Positions 46,582 through 56,718 of a DNA stretch of 64,000 nt are shown here, in pieces. The translations under genes and the position numbers were made by a program. The notes beneath the pieces were generated by a model. It had not been told where the DNA came from and searched no databases. It saw nothing but the letters and a program-made list of their open reading frames with translations. This DNA comes from Phycisphaeraceae bacterium (lineage in GTDB: Bacteria; Planctomycetota; Phycisphaerae; Phycisphaerales; SM1A02). Every line of letters begins with the position of its first letter. The first letter of the stretch is position 1. The DNA lies in the NCBI GenBank assembly GCA_019636755.1, contig JAHBWZ010000001.1, forward strand, positions 496,001 through 560,000. The letters run 5' to 3'.

Positions 46582-47930
46582 TCAGACTGCCCTCCCGACG
46601 ATCTGCTCCGCATCCGCGATGCGGAGTTCGCCGGAGATCAGTTTCGGCAGCAGCGTGTCGCGCAGGCCACCGAGCGCCCTCGACTGACCCATCGCTGTAC
46701 TCATCCGAGCAAACAGCGGCTCTACCACTGTCCCGAAGCAGGCGGCAAGGCTGTCGTCGGAGCCGGGAGGGACTGCGATCAGGAAATGCGCAAGGCTGCT
46801 TGCGGACACACGTTGGCGACCGCTCGATCCGGTCATCGCCTGGATGGCGAATGTGCGGAACCCTTCGCTCCGAGCCAGCAAATAGGCGAAGTGCGCCGGA
46901 AGCGGTGGACGGGGGCGAAGCACGATGTACTCGGTGGAGCCCCAAGCGACCTCGCCGTCGGCAAGGAAGTCCACAAACGCGGTCTTGCCGTTCTCGAGGC
47001 ACGGCGTGATTCGAGCGACAAGCGTGTCGCCGTTCATGAATCGCATCCCCGACCCCGCCTCGCGCTGCACCCACTGCGCGGGCGCGTGCCCTTGCGTCGG
47101 CATGTTTGACATGTCCAGGTATGGGGCCGTCTCGCCACGCCTCAGCGTTCGAGTGGGGTTGACCTCGAACGCCTCGGGCAACGGAGCCACGCTCCACCCC
47201 TCCGGCACCTCGCCCATCGGCGAGCCCACGAGACGGTCGGGGAACAGCGCGGCGATCTCATCCGGCAGGCCGGTCGGCTCGCCCGCGGCCTTGCGGCGGA
47301 CGGGGTCGAAGTCCACGAACCACGACCTGAACACCGCCCGCGCGAGTCCCTCCAGCACGCGCACTACTTTGCGGTTGGTCTCGATGCGATCATCGAGTGT
47401 GCCTAGCACACTGGCGATTGCACGCTGCTCTCGAAGGGGCGGAAGTCGAACAGGAAACCTAGGGAACTCAAGCAATGGAATGCGGTCAACTGTGCTCCCC
47501 GTGGTTGTGTGCTTTCGGATGACCTCCTGGAACTCAGCGCCCAGGAACGTGAACAAGAAGTATCGGGGATCGATTTTGGAGCGGTCCGGCCGTGCCAATG
47601 CCATCCTTCGACCGAGACAGCATCGCAGGCCGTGCGGAATGAGAGCAGCAGTCCCCAACCTGGTTTCGTAGGAAAACACGAGATCGCCTTCGCGGGGGAC
47701 CACCCGTCGAGTCCATCGAGGCCAATCAGCCTCGGAAAGGTGTTCGGTCGTGCTGAGATCGAGGCGTCCATTCACAATGTTCCAGATCCCGAGGAACACC
47801 GGCCCGGAGCTGGTCTTCGCAGGGGTGGCGTGGGGGCCGTCAAAAACGCCCTCGCACACGTCAGCGACGGTGACCGTCGGCCACCGTGAACTGGCTTGGG
47901 GCTCTCCCGAACTTCTCGTTGCGCCCGGGT

Positions 47931-47934
<4 letters not shown>
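46582..47934 (-). CDS. hsdS: Type I restriction specificity subunit S
   Basis: The 450-residue protein has two target recognition halves ([20 protein letters not shown] and [20 protein letters not shown]) separated by conserved helical spacers ([26 protein letters not shown] and the C-terminal helix ending [10 protein letters not shown]). It determines the DNA target for methylation and cleavage. It overlaps hsdM by ATGA. The recognition sequence cannot be predicted from sequence alone. Confidence 0.93.
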
Positions 47935-49513
<1,579 letters not shown>

Positions 49514-49517
<4 letters not shown>

Positions 49518-49807
49518 GCCTTCGTTCCTCGCTTGGTGGTCTTCGCGTCGTCGGTCAGCCATCGGTCGATCGTCTCGCGGTGGAACCGCCAATGCCTGCC
49601 CACCTTGTGGCCAGGGACCGTGCCCTCCTGCGCCAGCTTGTAGAGCGTCCGCTTCGGGAGCTTCAGGTAGATCGCCAGTTCGTCGATCGTAAAGACCGCG
49701 TCGGTCGGCACGGCAGCCCGGCCCGCCTTCTCCGTCGAGGGAGCGGGCTTGGCTTTCCGAGGGACTGGCTGACGGCGGGTCGCGGCCATGTGGGCATGAA
49801 AGCCCAT
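49514..49807 (-). CDS. Excisionase-type HTH DNA-binding protein heading the restriction operon
   Basis: The 97-residue protein has an HTH_17/excisionase domain ([24 protein letters not shown], then [13 protein letters not shown]). The N-terminal 30 residues are basic and probably disordered. An ATG at 49789 (MAATRR) is an alternative start. A 7-bp-armed palindrome lies immediately upstream, consistent with autoregulation. It is translationally coupled to hsdM, so it is more likely a transcription regulator of the operon than an excisionase. Confidence 0.85.
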
Positions 49808-49811
49808 CTGG

Positions 49812-49829
49812 CAGTTGCTGTCAACTGCT
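49812..49829. promoter_or_regulatory. Palindrome upstream of the restriction operon, candidate operator
   Basis: GCAGTTG CTGT CAACTGC has perfect 7-bp arms. It lies 5 bp upstream of the first possible ATG of the HTH gene. Confidence 0.45.
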
Positions 49830-49918
49830 CACAGCCCGGCCCCCACCATCAAGATGACGGCAGGCTGTCAGCGGCGACCCCATCCCGGTTCGGCCCGCCC
49901 GCGCACCCACGCCGCCGT

Positions 49919-51081
49919 TCAGCCCTTGTTCGTGAGTCCGACGCTCCCGCTGCTGGCCCCGAAGGTGAAGCTGGACTGGGTGAACTGGGTGAGCACCGGG
50001 GGCCCGCTGCTGCTGCTGCCCGAGAAGCTCGACCCGCTCGACTTGCTCCCGCTGGAGCTGCCGCTGCTGCTCGAACTGCTGCCGGACGTCTGGGTCAGGA
50101 TCGACGGCCCGAAGGTGTTGTGCGTCCACGCGCCGTCGGCAAGGAACGTATTGGTGCCGGGCACGCAGAGGGCGACGGTGCGAACGCGACCGGCGATCCG
50201 TTCGACGGTGACGATCGGCTCCTCGGCAAGGCCGTCGCCTGTCGCCCCGGGCTGGCGGGTGATCAGGATGTCGCCGATTCGCAGCAGCTCCGCGGCGCAG
50301 AAGCCCCATGCGTCCTGCCCCTCGTGCTCGCGGCGGATGAGGAACGGGTGCTCGAAGGTGGCCTTGATGCGGCCGTTGACGAGGTAGAACCCGTCGTGCT
50401 CGCCAAGCTGCACGCTGGCAAGACGCGCGCGGGCTTCATGCTCGCGCCTGCGAGGCCCCAGGTCGACATCCATTCGTACTGGCGACCGAAGGGTACATCG
50501 GTCTTGAGGCCGGGGACGACGAGCGACGCGACGAGCTCGCCGGGCGCGAGCATCTCGATCGGCACGCGGCGGCCGTCGGCCATCGTGACGAGCGTGCCGT
50601 AAAGCAGGCAGTTGGACGAGCCACCGGGGCCCGTTCCGCCAGGGCCAGTGCCCCCCGGTCCCGTTCCGCCAGGGCCAGTGCCTCCCGGTCCCGTTCCGTC
50701 CGGTCCAGTGCCACCTGGTCCTGTTCCACCGGGGCCGGTTCCACCCGGACCAGTACCACCGCTACCACTGGAACCGCCTCCGCCGCTACTGCCGCCACCG
50801 CCACTTGAACCGCCGCCGGACTCGGACGAGAACGGCGTGTCGGTCCCGCCGCTTGATCCAGTAGGACCGGAGGACGACATGGGCGTCTCGGTCCCGCCGG
50901 ACTCTGTAGATGAACTCGGCGGCGGATCGTCGCTGCTCATGACGCTGCTGGCCGACTCGGTGCTCTCGGTCGGCTCCGACTGGCTGGTGCTCTCTCCGGA
51001 GGGGCCACTGCCGGATGGCTGCTGCGTGGTCGCCCAGACGGGGATATAGAGGAAGTACTTGGTGCCTTGGGCGCTGCTCAT
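49919..51081 (-). pseudogene. Ser/Gly-rich surface-type protein with a Hint/intein-like (BIL) domain, frameshifted
   Basis: From ATG 51081 (ATGA overlap with the MAF-like gene) the N-terminal part is Ser/Thr/Gly-rich and includes GGTGPGGTGP tandem repeats. A Hint domain then begins CLLYGTLVTMADG (Cys1). It continues through SMKPARV in one frame and resumes as LASVQLGEHDGFYLVNG...TFEHPF in another, ending NTFLADGAWTHN followed by Thr. The total length of 1163 bp is not a multiple of three, so a single-base frameshift near 50430, in a GCGCGCG run, splits the domain. The C-terminal part after HN is poly-Ser. BIL-A domains can self-cleave or splice. A sequencing error or recoding could restore it. 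Confidence 0.7.
50618..50765. repeat. Collagen-like tandem repeat inside the BIL gene
   Basis: The region encodes repeated GGTGP/GGTGPG units on the minus strand, with about 15-bp periods and stronger 30-bp periods near 50630-50700. Such repeats readily change copy number. Confidence 0.75.
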
Positions 51082-51956
51082 GTCGTGTACCAGCCCTTCG
51101 TGTTGATCGTCTTGCCGCACTCGGCTGAGGCCTTCTCGATCGCCTGCTCGAACGGGATGTGTGGGAACGCGGTGAGCCCACTCTCAGGCGTGCAGTTCAG
51201 GACGGCGAAGCGGTGCTCCATGAAGTGATCGCGCAGCGCCTCGAAGCGACGGTTCAGCGAGTCGTAGAGCACGTTGTTGTGGCGGACGGCCTCGGCGCTT
51301 CTCGCCTCGTCGAAGGCGTAGCCCTGATCGGGCGTCATCCTGAAGTCCGCACCAACGAGGTAGACCGTGCGAAAGCCGAGGTACTGCAGGAGCCGCAGCG
51401 CCGCGAGCATGACCGATCGCTTGACCCAACTTGAAACTGGGATGCCGAGGGAGTCCTTCGTCGCGGTGTGGTTGCCCCAGCAGACGACGTCCTCGTCGAG
51501 GAAGCGGCGATGGTCGAAGTGCTCACTGCGCCGGTAGAGCAGGACCGACGGGATCTGCTTCACGCGGAAGGCGCTCGCAGCCATCGCACCGTTGGGCTTC
51601 TGGATGCGGAGCCGCTCGTTCCACGCCGACATCGGCACGAACTTCAGAATGCCCGGGTCCTTCCAGCCGGTGTCGATGAAGCGGCCCGCGGAGTCGACGC
51701 AGGTCCAGAGGTTCGGGCGATGGACCGCCCACGAGTTGTTCACGCCCATAGTCACGACGCCGCGCCGCGTGAGCTGCGCGAGATCGTGCGTCGCCAGCGA
51801 CGGTCCCGAGAGCACCAGGAACGCGTGCCGACCACGGTAGAAGTCGCACAGCGAGACGCTGTCGAAGTCGGTCGTGTAGAGCCGAAGCCCGTTTCGCGCG
51901 GGCCGGCGCACGTGGAGCCCCGGCCTGCAGCGCCGCGATGTCGGCGTCATGGTCAC
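51078..51956 (-). CDS. MAF/DUF115-like protein
   Basis: The 292-residue protein has FLVLSGPSLATHDLAQL with the GPSL motif, GVNNSWAVHRPNLWTCVD and FRTVYLVGADFRMTPDQGYAF, which resemble the MptE/MAF-like (DUF115) fold. Its stop overlaps the ATG of the BIL gene by ATGA, so it is probably co-expressed with it. MAF-like proteins are linked to glycosylation of surface proteins; a role in modifying the Ser-rich BIL protein is possible but not shown. No signal peptide is seen. Confidence 0.5.
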   Translation of the reverse strand: MTMTPTSRRCRPGLHVRRPARNGLRLYTTDFDSVSLCDFYRGRHAFLVLSGPSLATHDLAQLTRRGVVTMGVNNSWAVHRPNLWTCVDSAGRFIDTGWKDPGILKFVPMSAWNERLRIQKPNGAMAASAFRVKQIPSVLLYRRSEHFDHRRFLDEDVVCWGNHTATKDSLGIPVSSWVKRSVMLAALRLLQYLGFRTVYLVGADFRMTPDQGYAFDEARSAEAVRHNNVLYDSLNRRFEALRDHFMEHRFAVLNCTPESGLTAFPHIPFEQAIEKASAECGKTINTKGWYTT

Positions 51957-52032
51957 GCATGGAACAGCCGGTTCTCGCGAAATGCGCGACGCGAACCCTG
52001 TGTTTCCGACTTGATCTCACCCTGCTCGCGCG

Positions 52033-52203
52033 TCAGCGCGCGACGAGCACGACCAGTGCGCCCACGACTCGTCTCATCCCCCGGCCCGCTGCCGCGGCGA
52101 TCCGGCGTGCGTTCGATCCGATCGCAGTTCCGACGCATGTCTGCTTCTTCCCGACCAGCGCCATCCACTGCTCGATGTCGATGACCTTCTGCAGCCCGGC
52201 CAT
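52033..52203 (-). CDS. Small hypothetical protein
   Basis: A 56-codon frame starting MAGLQKVIDIEQWMALVGKK has protein-like composition and a helical, basic C-terminus. It lies between the MAF-like gene and the BIL fragment. GGAG lies immediately before the ATG, too close to be an ideal ribosome site. No family is recognised, and it could be spurious. Confidence 0.35.
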   Translation of the reverse strand: MAGLQKVIDIEQWMALVGKKQTCVGTAIGSNARRIAAAAGRGMRRVVGALVVLVAR

Positions 52204-52220
52204 CTCCGCTCGTACCGGGC

Positions 52221-52367
52221 TCAAGTCGATGTGAGGCCCTTGTTTCCGAACCTCTGCGCGCCGCCGCTGCTCGAACTGCCAGAGGTCCGACTCAGGATCG
52301 GCGGTCCGAAGGTGCTGTGCGTCCACACCCCACTGGCGAGGAAGGTGTCCGTGTCGGGGACGCAGAG
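52221..52367 (-). pseudogene. C-terminal remnant of a second Hint/BIL protein
   Basis: The frame reads LCVPDTDTFLASGVWTHSTFGPPILS followed by a Ser/Gly tail. This parallels the end of the first BIL gene (LCVPGTNTFLADGAWTHNTFGPSIL). The terminal HN is changed to HS, so cleavage chemistry is probably lost. The 5' part of the gene is missing; homology starts at about 52367, directly abutting the PEP-type gene in a different frame. Confidence 0.65.
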
Positions 52368-52987
52368 CCGGCCCGGCGCCGGCGCCCGGCAGTCATCACT
52401 GCGCCGAGGGCAATCACCGCGGCCCCCGGGGCCGGGACCGCCGGGCCGTAGAGCACGAAGGCGAAGTTGCGGTCGATGGTCATCGGCGGCTCGTCGCCGA
52501 GCCAGAGGAAGCCGCTTCCCTCGCCGCTCGTGTACCACGACCAGTCGTCGTCCGTTCCTGGAGCCGTGTGGTTGAAGATCGAGAGCGCGTAGATGACTCC
52601 CGGATTGAGCGTGAGCGGTGCGATGGCCAGGTCGTACACGTACTCGAGCGGAGCGAGCGCCTCCCGGCGAACGTGGCCGGCGTCAAGTGACCAGACGGGT
52701 GCACCCGACGGGAGTCCGAGGACGACCTCGTGGATCGCAATGGTGAAGCGATCTTCGACCGTCGGCGCGGCGATATGGAATCCCCACCACCGGATTCCGG
52801 TGATCGTGTTCGCGCGGGGGGCGAGGACGAAGTCATCCCCGGCCCGGACGCCCGCGTCTACGTCACTGAGGACGCCACCCGTCGGTGGGTTCGGCCCGCC
52901 GTTGTCGAAGACGACGGTTCGCGCGTCACCCGCGCGGACCAGCGCCAGCACGGTCATTCCCGCGATCGAGGTACGGAGGAACACCAT
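52292..52987 (-). CDS. Exported PEP-CTERM-like protein, C-terminus fused to a BIL remnant
   Basis: AAGGAGAGAGA upstream supports the ATG at 52987. The 231-residue product has a signal peptide, a beta-rich body (GIRWWGFHIAAPTVEDRF...IHEVVLGLPSG) and a sorting-type C-terminus VPAPGAAVIALGAVMTAGRRRR of the kind seen in planctomycetes. After RRRRAG the frame runs on for about 25 unrelated residues overlapping the BIL fragment. Its native stop therefore appears to have been lost at a recombination junction near 52370. The sorting signal may still work if the tail is tolerated. Confidence 0.75.
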   Translation of the reverse strand: MVFLRTSIAGMTVLALVRAGDARTVVFDNGGPNPPTGGVLSDVDAGVRAGDDFVLAPRANTITGIRWWGFHIAAPTVEDRFTIAIHEVVLGLPSGAPVWSLDAGHVRREALAPLEYVYDLAIAPLTLNPGVIYALSIFNHTAPGTDDDWSWYTSGEGSGFLWLGDEPPMTIDRNFAFVLYGPAVPAPGAAVIALGAVMTAGRRRRAGSASPTRTPSSPVGCGRTAPSDRRS

Positions 52988-53125
52988 GGTCTCTCTCTCC
53001 TTTCTGTCGCGGGCGACGCGTCCCCGTCAACGCGTTGCGCGCATCCATCGCGTGAGCCTGTTCGGGATGACACTGATGAGCCGCCGGGGCATTCGTCCGT
53101 CCTGGACACCGAACCATCAGTGCGA

Positions 53126-53407
53126 TCAGGATTCCTCCGCAACTATGAACGGGACACTGAGGCGTGTCAAGACTGCATCCACGACCTCCCGGGAAATCAT
53201 CCGTGCCCGACGGTCCCATCCCTCGGCGTTGGCCTGCACGCGCCACGCCATCCGCCACACCAGGTACGCCTTGTGATACGAGCGCGTCTCCTCGCCGAAG
53301 ACCTCGGCGGAGCGCCGCCGCAGTTCGGTCACCGTCATGCGCTCGAGCTCGCTCATCAGCCGTCCGACGTTCAACGCCACGCATCGCTCCTTTCCGGCTT
53401 CGGACAT
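53126..53407 (-). CDS. DUF2924 protein, truncated copy
   Basis: The N-terminal 56 residues (MSELERMTVTELRRRSAEVFGEE...YLVWRMAWRVQAN) match DUF2924 and are nearly identical to the copy at 57518-58090. After RVQAN the sequence changes to an unrelated 33-residue tail. Full-length DUF2924 proteins are encoded next to large serine recombinases. GGAGA lies before the ATG. Probably a broken duplicate. Confidence 0.7.
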   Translation of the reverse strand: MSEAGKERCVALNVGRLMSELERMTVTELRRRSAEVFGEETRSYHKAYLVWRMAWRVQANAEGWDRRARMISREVVDAVLTRLSVPFIVAEES

Positions 53408-53790
53408 CGCTGCATCTCCGAGCCGTGGACCCCAACACTCGGGTGAGGAGGATCACGGCGTGAGGTGGCGCAGAGATCAAGGCATGTCGGCGCGGACTCG
53501 GCGAGATTCCCTGGCTCGTCAAAGTCGCCAGCGATGCGGCCACGCAGGCGGAGAGTGCCGCGAGCCAGGATGCTCGCGACCTCGTCGCGGCGCTCGGCGG
53601 GCGACATGGCTTCGGGATCGTCGTGATCGAGGCGCAGCGACATCGCGAACTCCTTGCGGGAGCTGTGAACGCGCGACCATCGCGGGGGGCGTGGCCGGTC
53701 GATCGTGCTCGGGGTTCAGGAGCGGCTGTTCACCGCAGCCGCCTGCTGGATACCTACGCGACGGCGGGGCGGAGTTGCGCGAACTCCCCC
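53226..53790. repeat. Duplicated recombinase-associated module, copy A
   Basis: About 565 bp is largely identical to 57909-58470 in the same orientation; it spans the 5' part of DUF2924, the small ORF and its upstream region (shared GGATACCTACGCGACGG). The two copies bracket trkH and the abiE operon. Confidence 0.85.
53371..53643 (-). CDS. Small recombinase-module protein, copy A (run-on)
   Basis: The 90-residue frame starts MSLRLDHDDPEAMSPAERRDE, matching the 68-residue protein at 58109-58315 over about 60 residues. The stop used in the other copy is lost, so it runs on and overlaps the DUF2924 start. Small proteins with this MSLRLxHDDP start accompany DUF2924 genes in recombinase modules. 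Function unknown. Confidence 0.55.
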   Translation of the reverse strand: MSLRLDHDDPEAMSPAERRDEVASILARGTLRLRGRIAGDFDEPGNLAESAPTCLDLCATSRRDPPHPSVGVHGSEMQRCPKPERSDAWR

Positions 53791-54126
53791 TGCGTGGCTC
53801 TGATCCACTATGGCCACCAGCCACCACGCCAAGCGAGCTCCGCCGCTACAATGGACTCGTTGTGCAGCCGAGTCTCCGCCTGGTGGCGGGGATCGGGGGA
53901 CCCATCGCCGCGCCACCGCGCGCGGCAGGGGCGAAGGAGTTCCTGGACTCCAGGCCACTTTCAAGGCCCAGCCCGTCAGCTCACCCCGCAGGCATGTGAA
54001 AGCGCACGGCGCCGAGCTTCCGAGAGGCCGACATCCATCGGCTCCTCGGCCTCCCCGTCGCTGCGATGGCAAGGACCCCGGCTCACCCAGATGCGCCGCC
54101 CGGGTTCGATCCACAGGGTTGGGAGC
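53791..54126. other. Non-coding interval before the TrkH gene
   Basis: No gene or repeat is recognised. A T-loop-like GGTTCGATCC near 54110 lacks a paired stem and is not a tRNA. The TrkH promoter should lie here. Confidence 0.4.
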
Positions 54127-55584
54127 ATGTCCACTCCAGGGCAGTCGGCAGACGAATCGCAGAACATCGCAGAAGACCTGAACACTCCCAGGCCTCGCCT
54201 GCGAGGCTGGCGGCGGATGCTGCTCGCCCTGGGTCGGGTGGCGAGCTGGGCGGTGCTCGCGCCGCCGCGCGCAGGCCTTCGGGCATGGTCCAGGCTGAAT
54301 CCCGTTCAGCAGTTCGTCGCCGGATTCGGTCTCTACGCCGTGATCGGCACGATCCTGCTCTGCATGCCGTTCGCGCAGCAGCAGCACGCGGGAGTGATCG
54401 ACAACGCCTTCAATGCGGTCAGTGCAATCTCCACGACCGGCCTGACGACGATCAGCGTCTCGGACAGCTATACGTTCTTTGGCGAGCTCGTTCTCCTCGT
54501 CCTGTTTCAGGTCGGTGGCGTCGGGTTCATGACGCTGGCGTCGATCCTGCTGCTTGCGCGCGGGCGTTCCCTGAACAAGGCGCATCTCGACGTCCTGAAG
54601 GCCGGCTTCTCGGTTCCGCACTATTTCGTGATGCAGCACTTCATCGTGCAGGTCGTGATCTTCACGACCGCATGCGAGACCATCGGCGCGTTCGTGCTGT
54701 GGTGGCGCTTCGCCGCTGCCGGTGTGGACGAACCCCTGTGGTCGGCGGTGTTTCACTCCGTCTCGGCATTCGCGACCGCCGGATTCAGCCTCAACAGATC
54801 CAGCATGGAGGTGTTCTCGTCGGACTGGGTCGTGAACCTGGTGATCGGTACGCTGTCGTACCTCGGGGCCATCGGCTTCATCGTCGTGCAGGACATCTGG
54901 TACTCGCTGAAGCACCGCGAGAAGATGATCACCTTCACGTCGAAGGTGATCCTCGTCATGACTGCGGGGGTGTTCGCCGGCGGCACGACGCTGCTGTTCT
55001 TCTGCGAACCGTCCGTGCGCGGCCTCCCGGTGAACGAACGCCTTCTCGCCAGCGGATTCCAGATCATGACGGCTTCGAGCACCGCCGGGTTCAACACGAT
55101 TCCGATCGGCAGTATGTCCTCGGCAGGTCTCGTCGTGGTCATGATCGCGATGCTGATCGGTGCTTCGCCGAGCGGAACCGGTGGAGGCATCAAGACCACG
55201 AGCGTCTCGGCAATCTTCGGAAACCTGCTGAGCGTGCTCAGGCGCCGGGAGAAGGTGATCTGGCTTGGACGTGAGATTCCGATGGTCCGCGTTCTCTACG
55301 CGTTCGCGGCCAGCTCGATCTACCTGATCGGACTGTGCGCAGGCGTGCTCGTTCTCTGCCTCACGGAGTCGCAGGAGTTCCTGCCGATCGTGTTCGAGTC
55401 CGCGAGCGCCATCGGCACGGTAGGACTCTCCATGGGTATCACAGGCGAGCTTTCCATTCCTGGAAAGCTCGCGATCATCGCGCTGATGTTCGCAGGTCGC
55501 TGCGGACCGATCACGATCGGCCTCGCGTTGTTGCGACCCGAGGACCAGCCTCCGACCGCATGGGGTGATGATCTCGCCGTGTAG
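54127..55584 (+). CDS. TrkH/KtrB-family potassium transporter
   Basis: The 485-residue membrane protein has four selectivity-filter loops: SAISTTGLTT, SAFATAGFS, TASSTAGFNT and ASAIGTVGLSMG, each with the conserved glycine. It mediates K+ (or Na+-driven K+) uptake. The first 50 residues are hydrophilic and the start at 54127 is the first ATG before them; the longer upstream frame is non-coding. No TrkA/KtrA regulatory gene is adjacent, which is unusual; the regulatory subunit may be elsewhere. It lies inside the island between the two module copies. Confidence 0.92.
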   Translation: MSTPGQSADESQNIAEDLNTPRPRLRGWRRMLLALGRVASWAVLAPPRAGLRAWSRLNPVQQFVAGFGLYAVIGTILLCMPFAQQQHAGVIDNAFNAVSAISTTGLTTISVSDSYTFFGELVLLVLFQVGGVGFMTLASILLLARGRSLNKAHLDVLKAGFSVPHYFVMQHFIVQVVIFTTACETIGAFVLWWRFAAAGVDEPLWSAVFHSVSAFATAGFSLNRSSMEVFSSDWVVNLVIGTLSYLGAIGFIVVQDIWYSLKHREKMITFTSKVILVMTAGVFAGGTTLLFFCEPSVRGLPVNERLLASGFQIMTASSTAGFNTIPIGSMSSAGLVVVMIAMLIGASPSGTGGGIKTTSVSAIFGNLLSVLRRREKVIWLGREIPMVRVLYAFAASSIYLIGLCAGVLVLCLTESQEFLPIVFESASAIGTVGLSMGITGELSIPGKLAIIALMFAGRCGPITIGLALLRPEDQPPTAWGDDLAV

Positions 55585-55638
55585 GTCGCCGCGCTGCCCC
55601 TGATGGCGAACTGAATCGTTCGCGACCGCAAAAGGCCG

Positions 55639-55669
55639 CCGAGAGCGACCCTGCTGTTGAACTCACGCG
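55639..55669. repeat. Dispersed island repeat, copy f (short)
   Basis: CCGAGAGCGACCCTGCTGTT plus GAACTCACGCG matches the start of copy d (59045-59075) at 29 of 31 positions. It lies 55 bp past the TrkH stop. Confidence 0.65.
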
Positions 55670-55720
55670 CAACTGCGGGAGATTGACGCGATCAGCCCGA
55701 TGTCACGGCTCACGCCCGGA

Positions 55721-55767
55721 CCGTAAACCAAACAACCGCCGCAAGTTCGCGGCGGTCGTGAAAGCTC
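55721..55767 (-). terminator. Hairpin element, copy 1, at the end of abiE operon
   Basis: CCGCCGC...GCGGCGG forms a strong stem, followed on the minus strand by TTGTTTGGTTT. The 45-bp element is about 93% identical to 62137-62182. It lies 40 bp past the AbiEii stop. Confidence 0.6.
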
Positions 55768-55797
55768 CCCGAGAGCAACCCTCTTCAGAACGTTGGC
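55767..55797. repeat. Dispersed island repeat, copy b
   Basis: CCCCGAGAGCAACCCTCTTC continues into AGAACGTTGG, nearly identical to copy a at 41491. It abuts the hairpin and lies 10 bp from the AbiEii stop. Confidence 0.7.
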
Positions 55798-55806
55798 TCC
55801 GAGGCG

Positions 55807-56718
55807 TCAGGTCCACGGCCCGCCGGGAGGCCAGGTCCGGTGGAGCATCTGTCCCTCGGCGACCGACTCGATCGCCGGCCGAAGGAACTCCGCGACCCAG
55901 CCGCCCACCTCGGCGAACGTCTCGGGCGCATCGGTGGCCCCGAGTCGCCGGCGGAACGCGGTCCACTGCACGGCCTTCTGCGGATCGGCGAGCGCGTCGG
56001 GCGTGAGTGCGTCGGGCGAGGCGGCCACGGCTGTCCCGCGCTGCTCGCATGTCGCGCGGATCGCGCTCGACAGCACCGGCCCATCGAACGCTCGCGAGCG
56101 GGAGAGCGCCCAGATGTCGAAGAAGTCCTTCATGCGGCTGTTGAGCGTGCCGCGCTGAAGCATCACATGAAGCTTCTCGGCGATGGTGGTCTCCGGGGTG
56201 TAGCCGATGAGGCGAGCACCCGGCGAGCCGAGGACCGACGGGTACTCGATCTCGACCGGCTCGGGCGTCACACGGTCGCCGAAACCGATGTCGATCTGCA
56301 TCGGGATGCGGGCGTTGCCAAGCCGCCCGGCGAACGTGGCGCGGACGCCGTCGTACTCGGCCTCCTCCGCGATGCGGCCGACCTCGACCGTCGCCGGATC
56401 GAACTCGAGCCCGTCGGGATCGACCGTTGCGATGCAGACTTCCCGCACGATCACCGCGATCCGTTCCGGGTCATTGGCCGTGCGCCCCAGCAGGTCGATG
56501 TCACGCGTCGGCCGTATCGCCGCGATCTCCCACACGCGGAGCATCAGCGCTCCCTTCAGGATGAAACGGCCGCGGTGCGGCGATGCCGCGAGTCTGCACA
56601 GGAACCGCTCGAGCGCGTAGTGCTGGAGCAGGTCGTTGAACCGCTCGCCGGACTTGTCCGCGGCGTTCTTGAGTTGCTGGTGGACGGAGGCGGCAGTGTT
56701 GCGCGGTTGCTGCTTCAC
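55807..56718 (-). CDS. AbiEii-type nucleotidyltransferase toxin
   Basis: The 303-residue protein starts at GTG 56718, overlapping the antitoxin stop (GTGA). It has the DUF1814/AbiEii core: FILKGALMLRVW, the catalytic TRDIDLLG, and IAEKLHVMLQRG...SRMKDFFDIWAL. AbiEii is the toxin of type IV toxin-antitoxin systems and can cause abortive infection. The active-site aspartates are present, so it appears intact. Confidence 0.92.
   Translation of the reverse strand: MKQQPRNTAASVHQQLKNAADKSGERFNDLLQHYALERFLCRLAASPHRGRFILKGALMLRVWEIAAIRPTRDIDLLGRTANDPERIAVIVREVCIATVDPDGLEFDPATVEVGRIAEEAEYDGVRATFAGRLGNARIPMQIDIGFGDRVTPEPVEIEYPSVLGSPGARLIGYTPETTIAEKLHVMLQRGTLNSRMKDFFDIWALSRSRAFDGPVLSSAIRATCEQRGTAVAASPDALTPDALADPQKAVQWTAFRRRLGATDAPETFAEVGGWVAEFLRPAIESVAEGQMLHRTWPPGGPWT

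Noticed and set aside
50618-50765. Regular tandem units suggesting a CRISPR array
   Set aside because: Units are contiguous without spacers and encode Gly-Thr-Gly-Pro repeats in the BIL gene.
49919-52987. Diversity-generating retroelement suspected from variable exported proteins and BIL remnants
   Set aside because: No reverse transcriptase and no template/variable repeat pair with adenine-specific changes is visible.
54100-54125. GGTTCGATCC resembling a tRNA T-loop
   Set aside because: The flanking bases do not pair into a T-stem and no anticodon or acceptor arm is found nearby.
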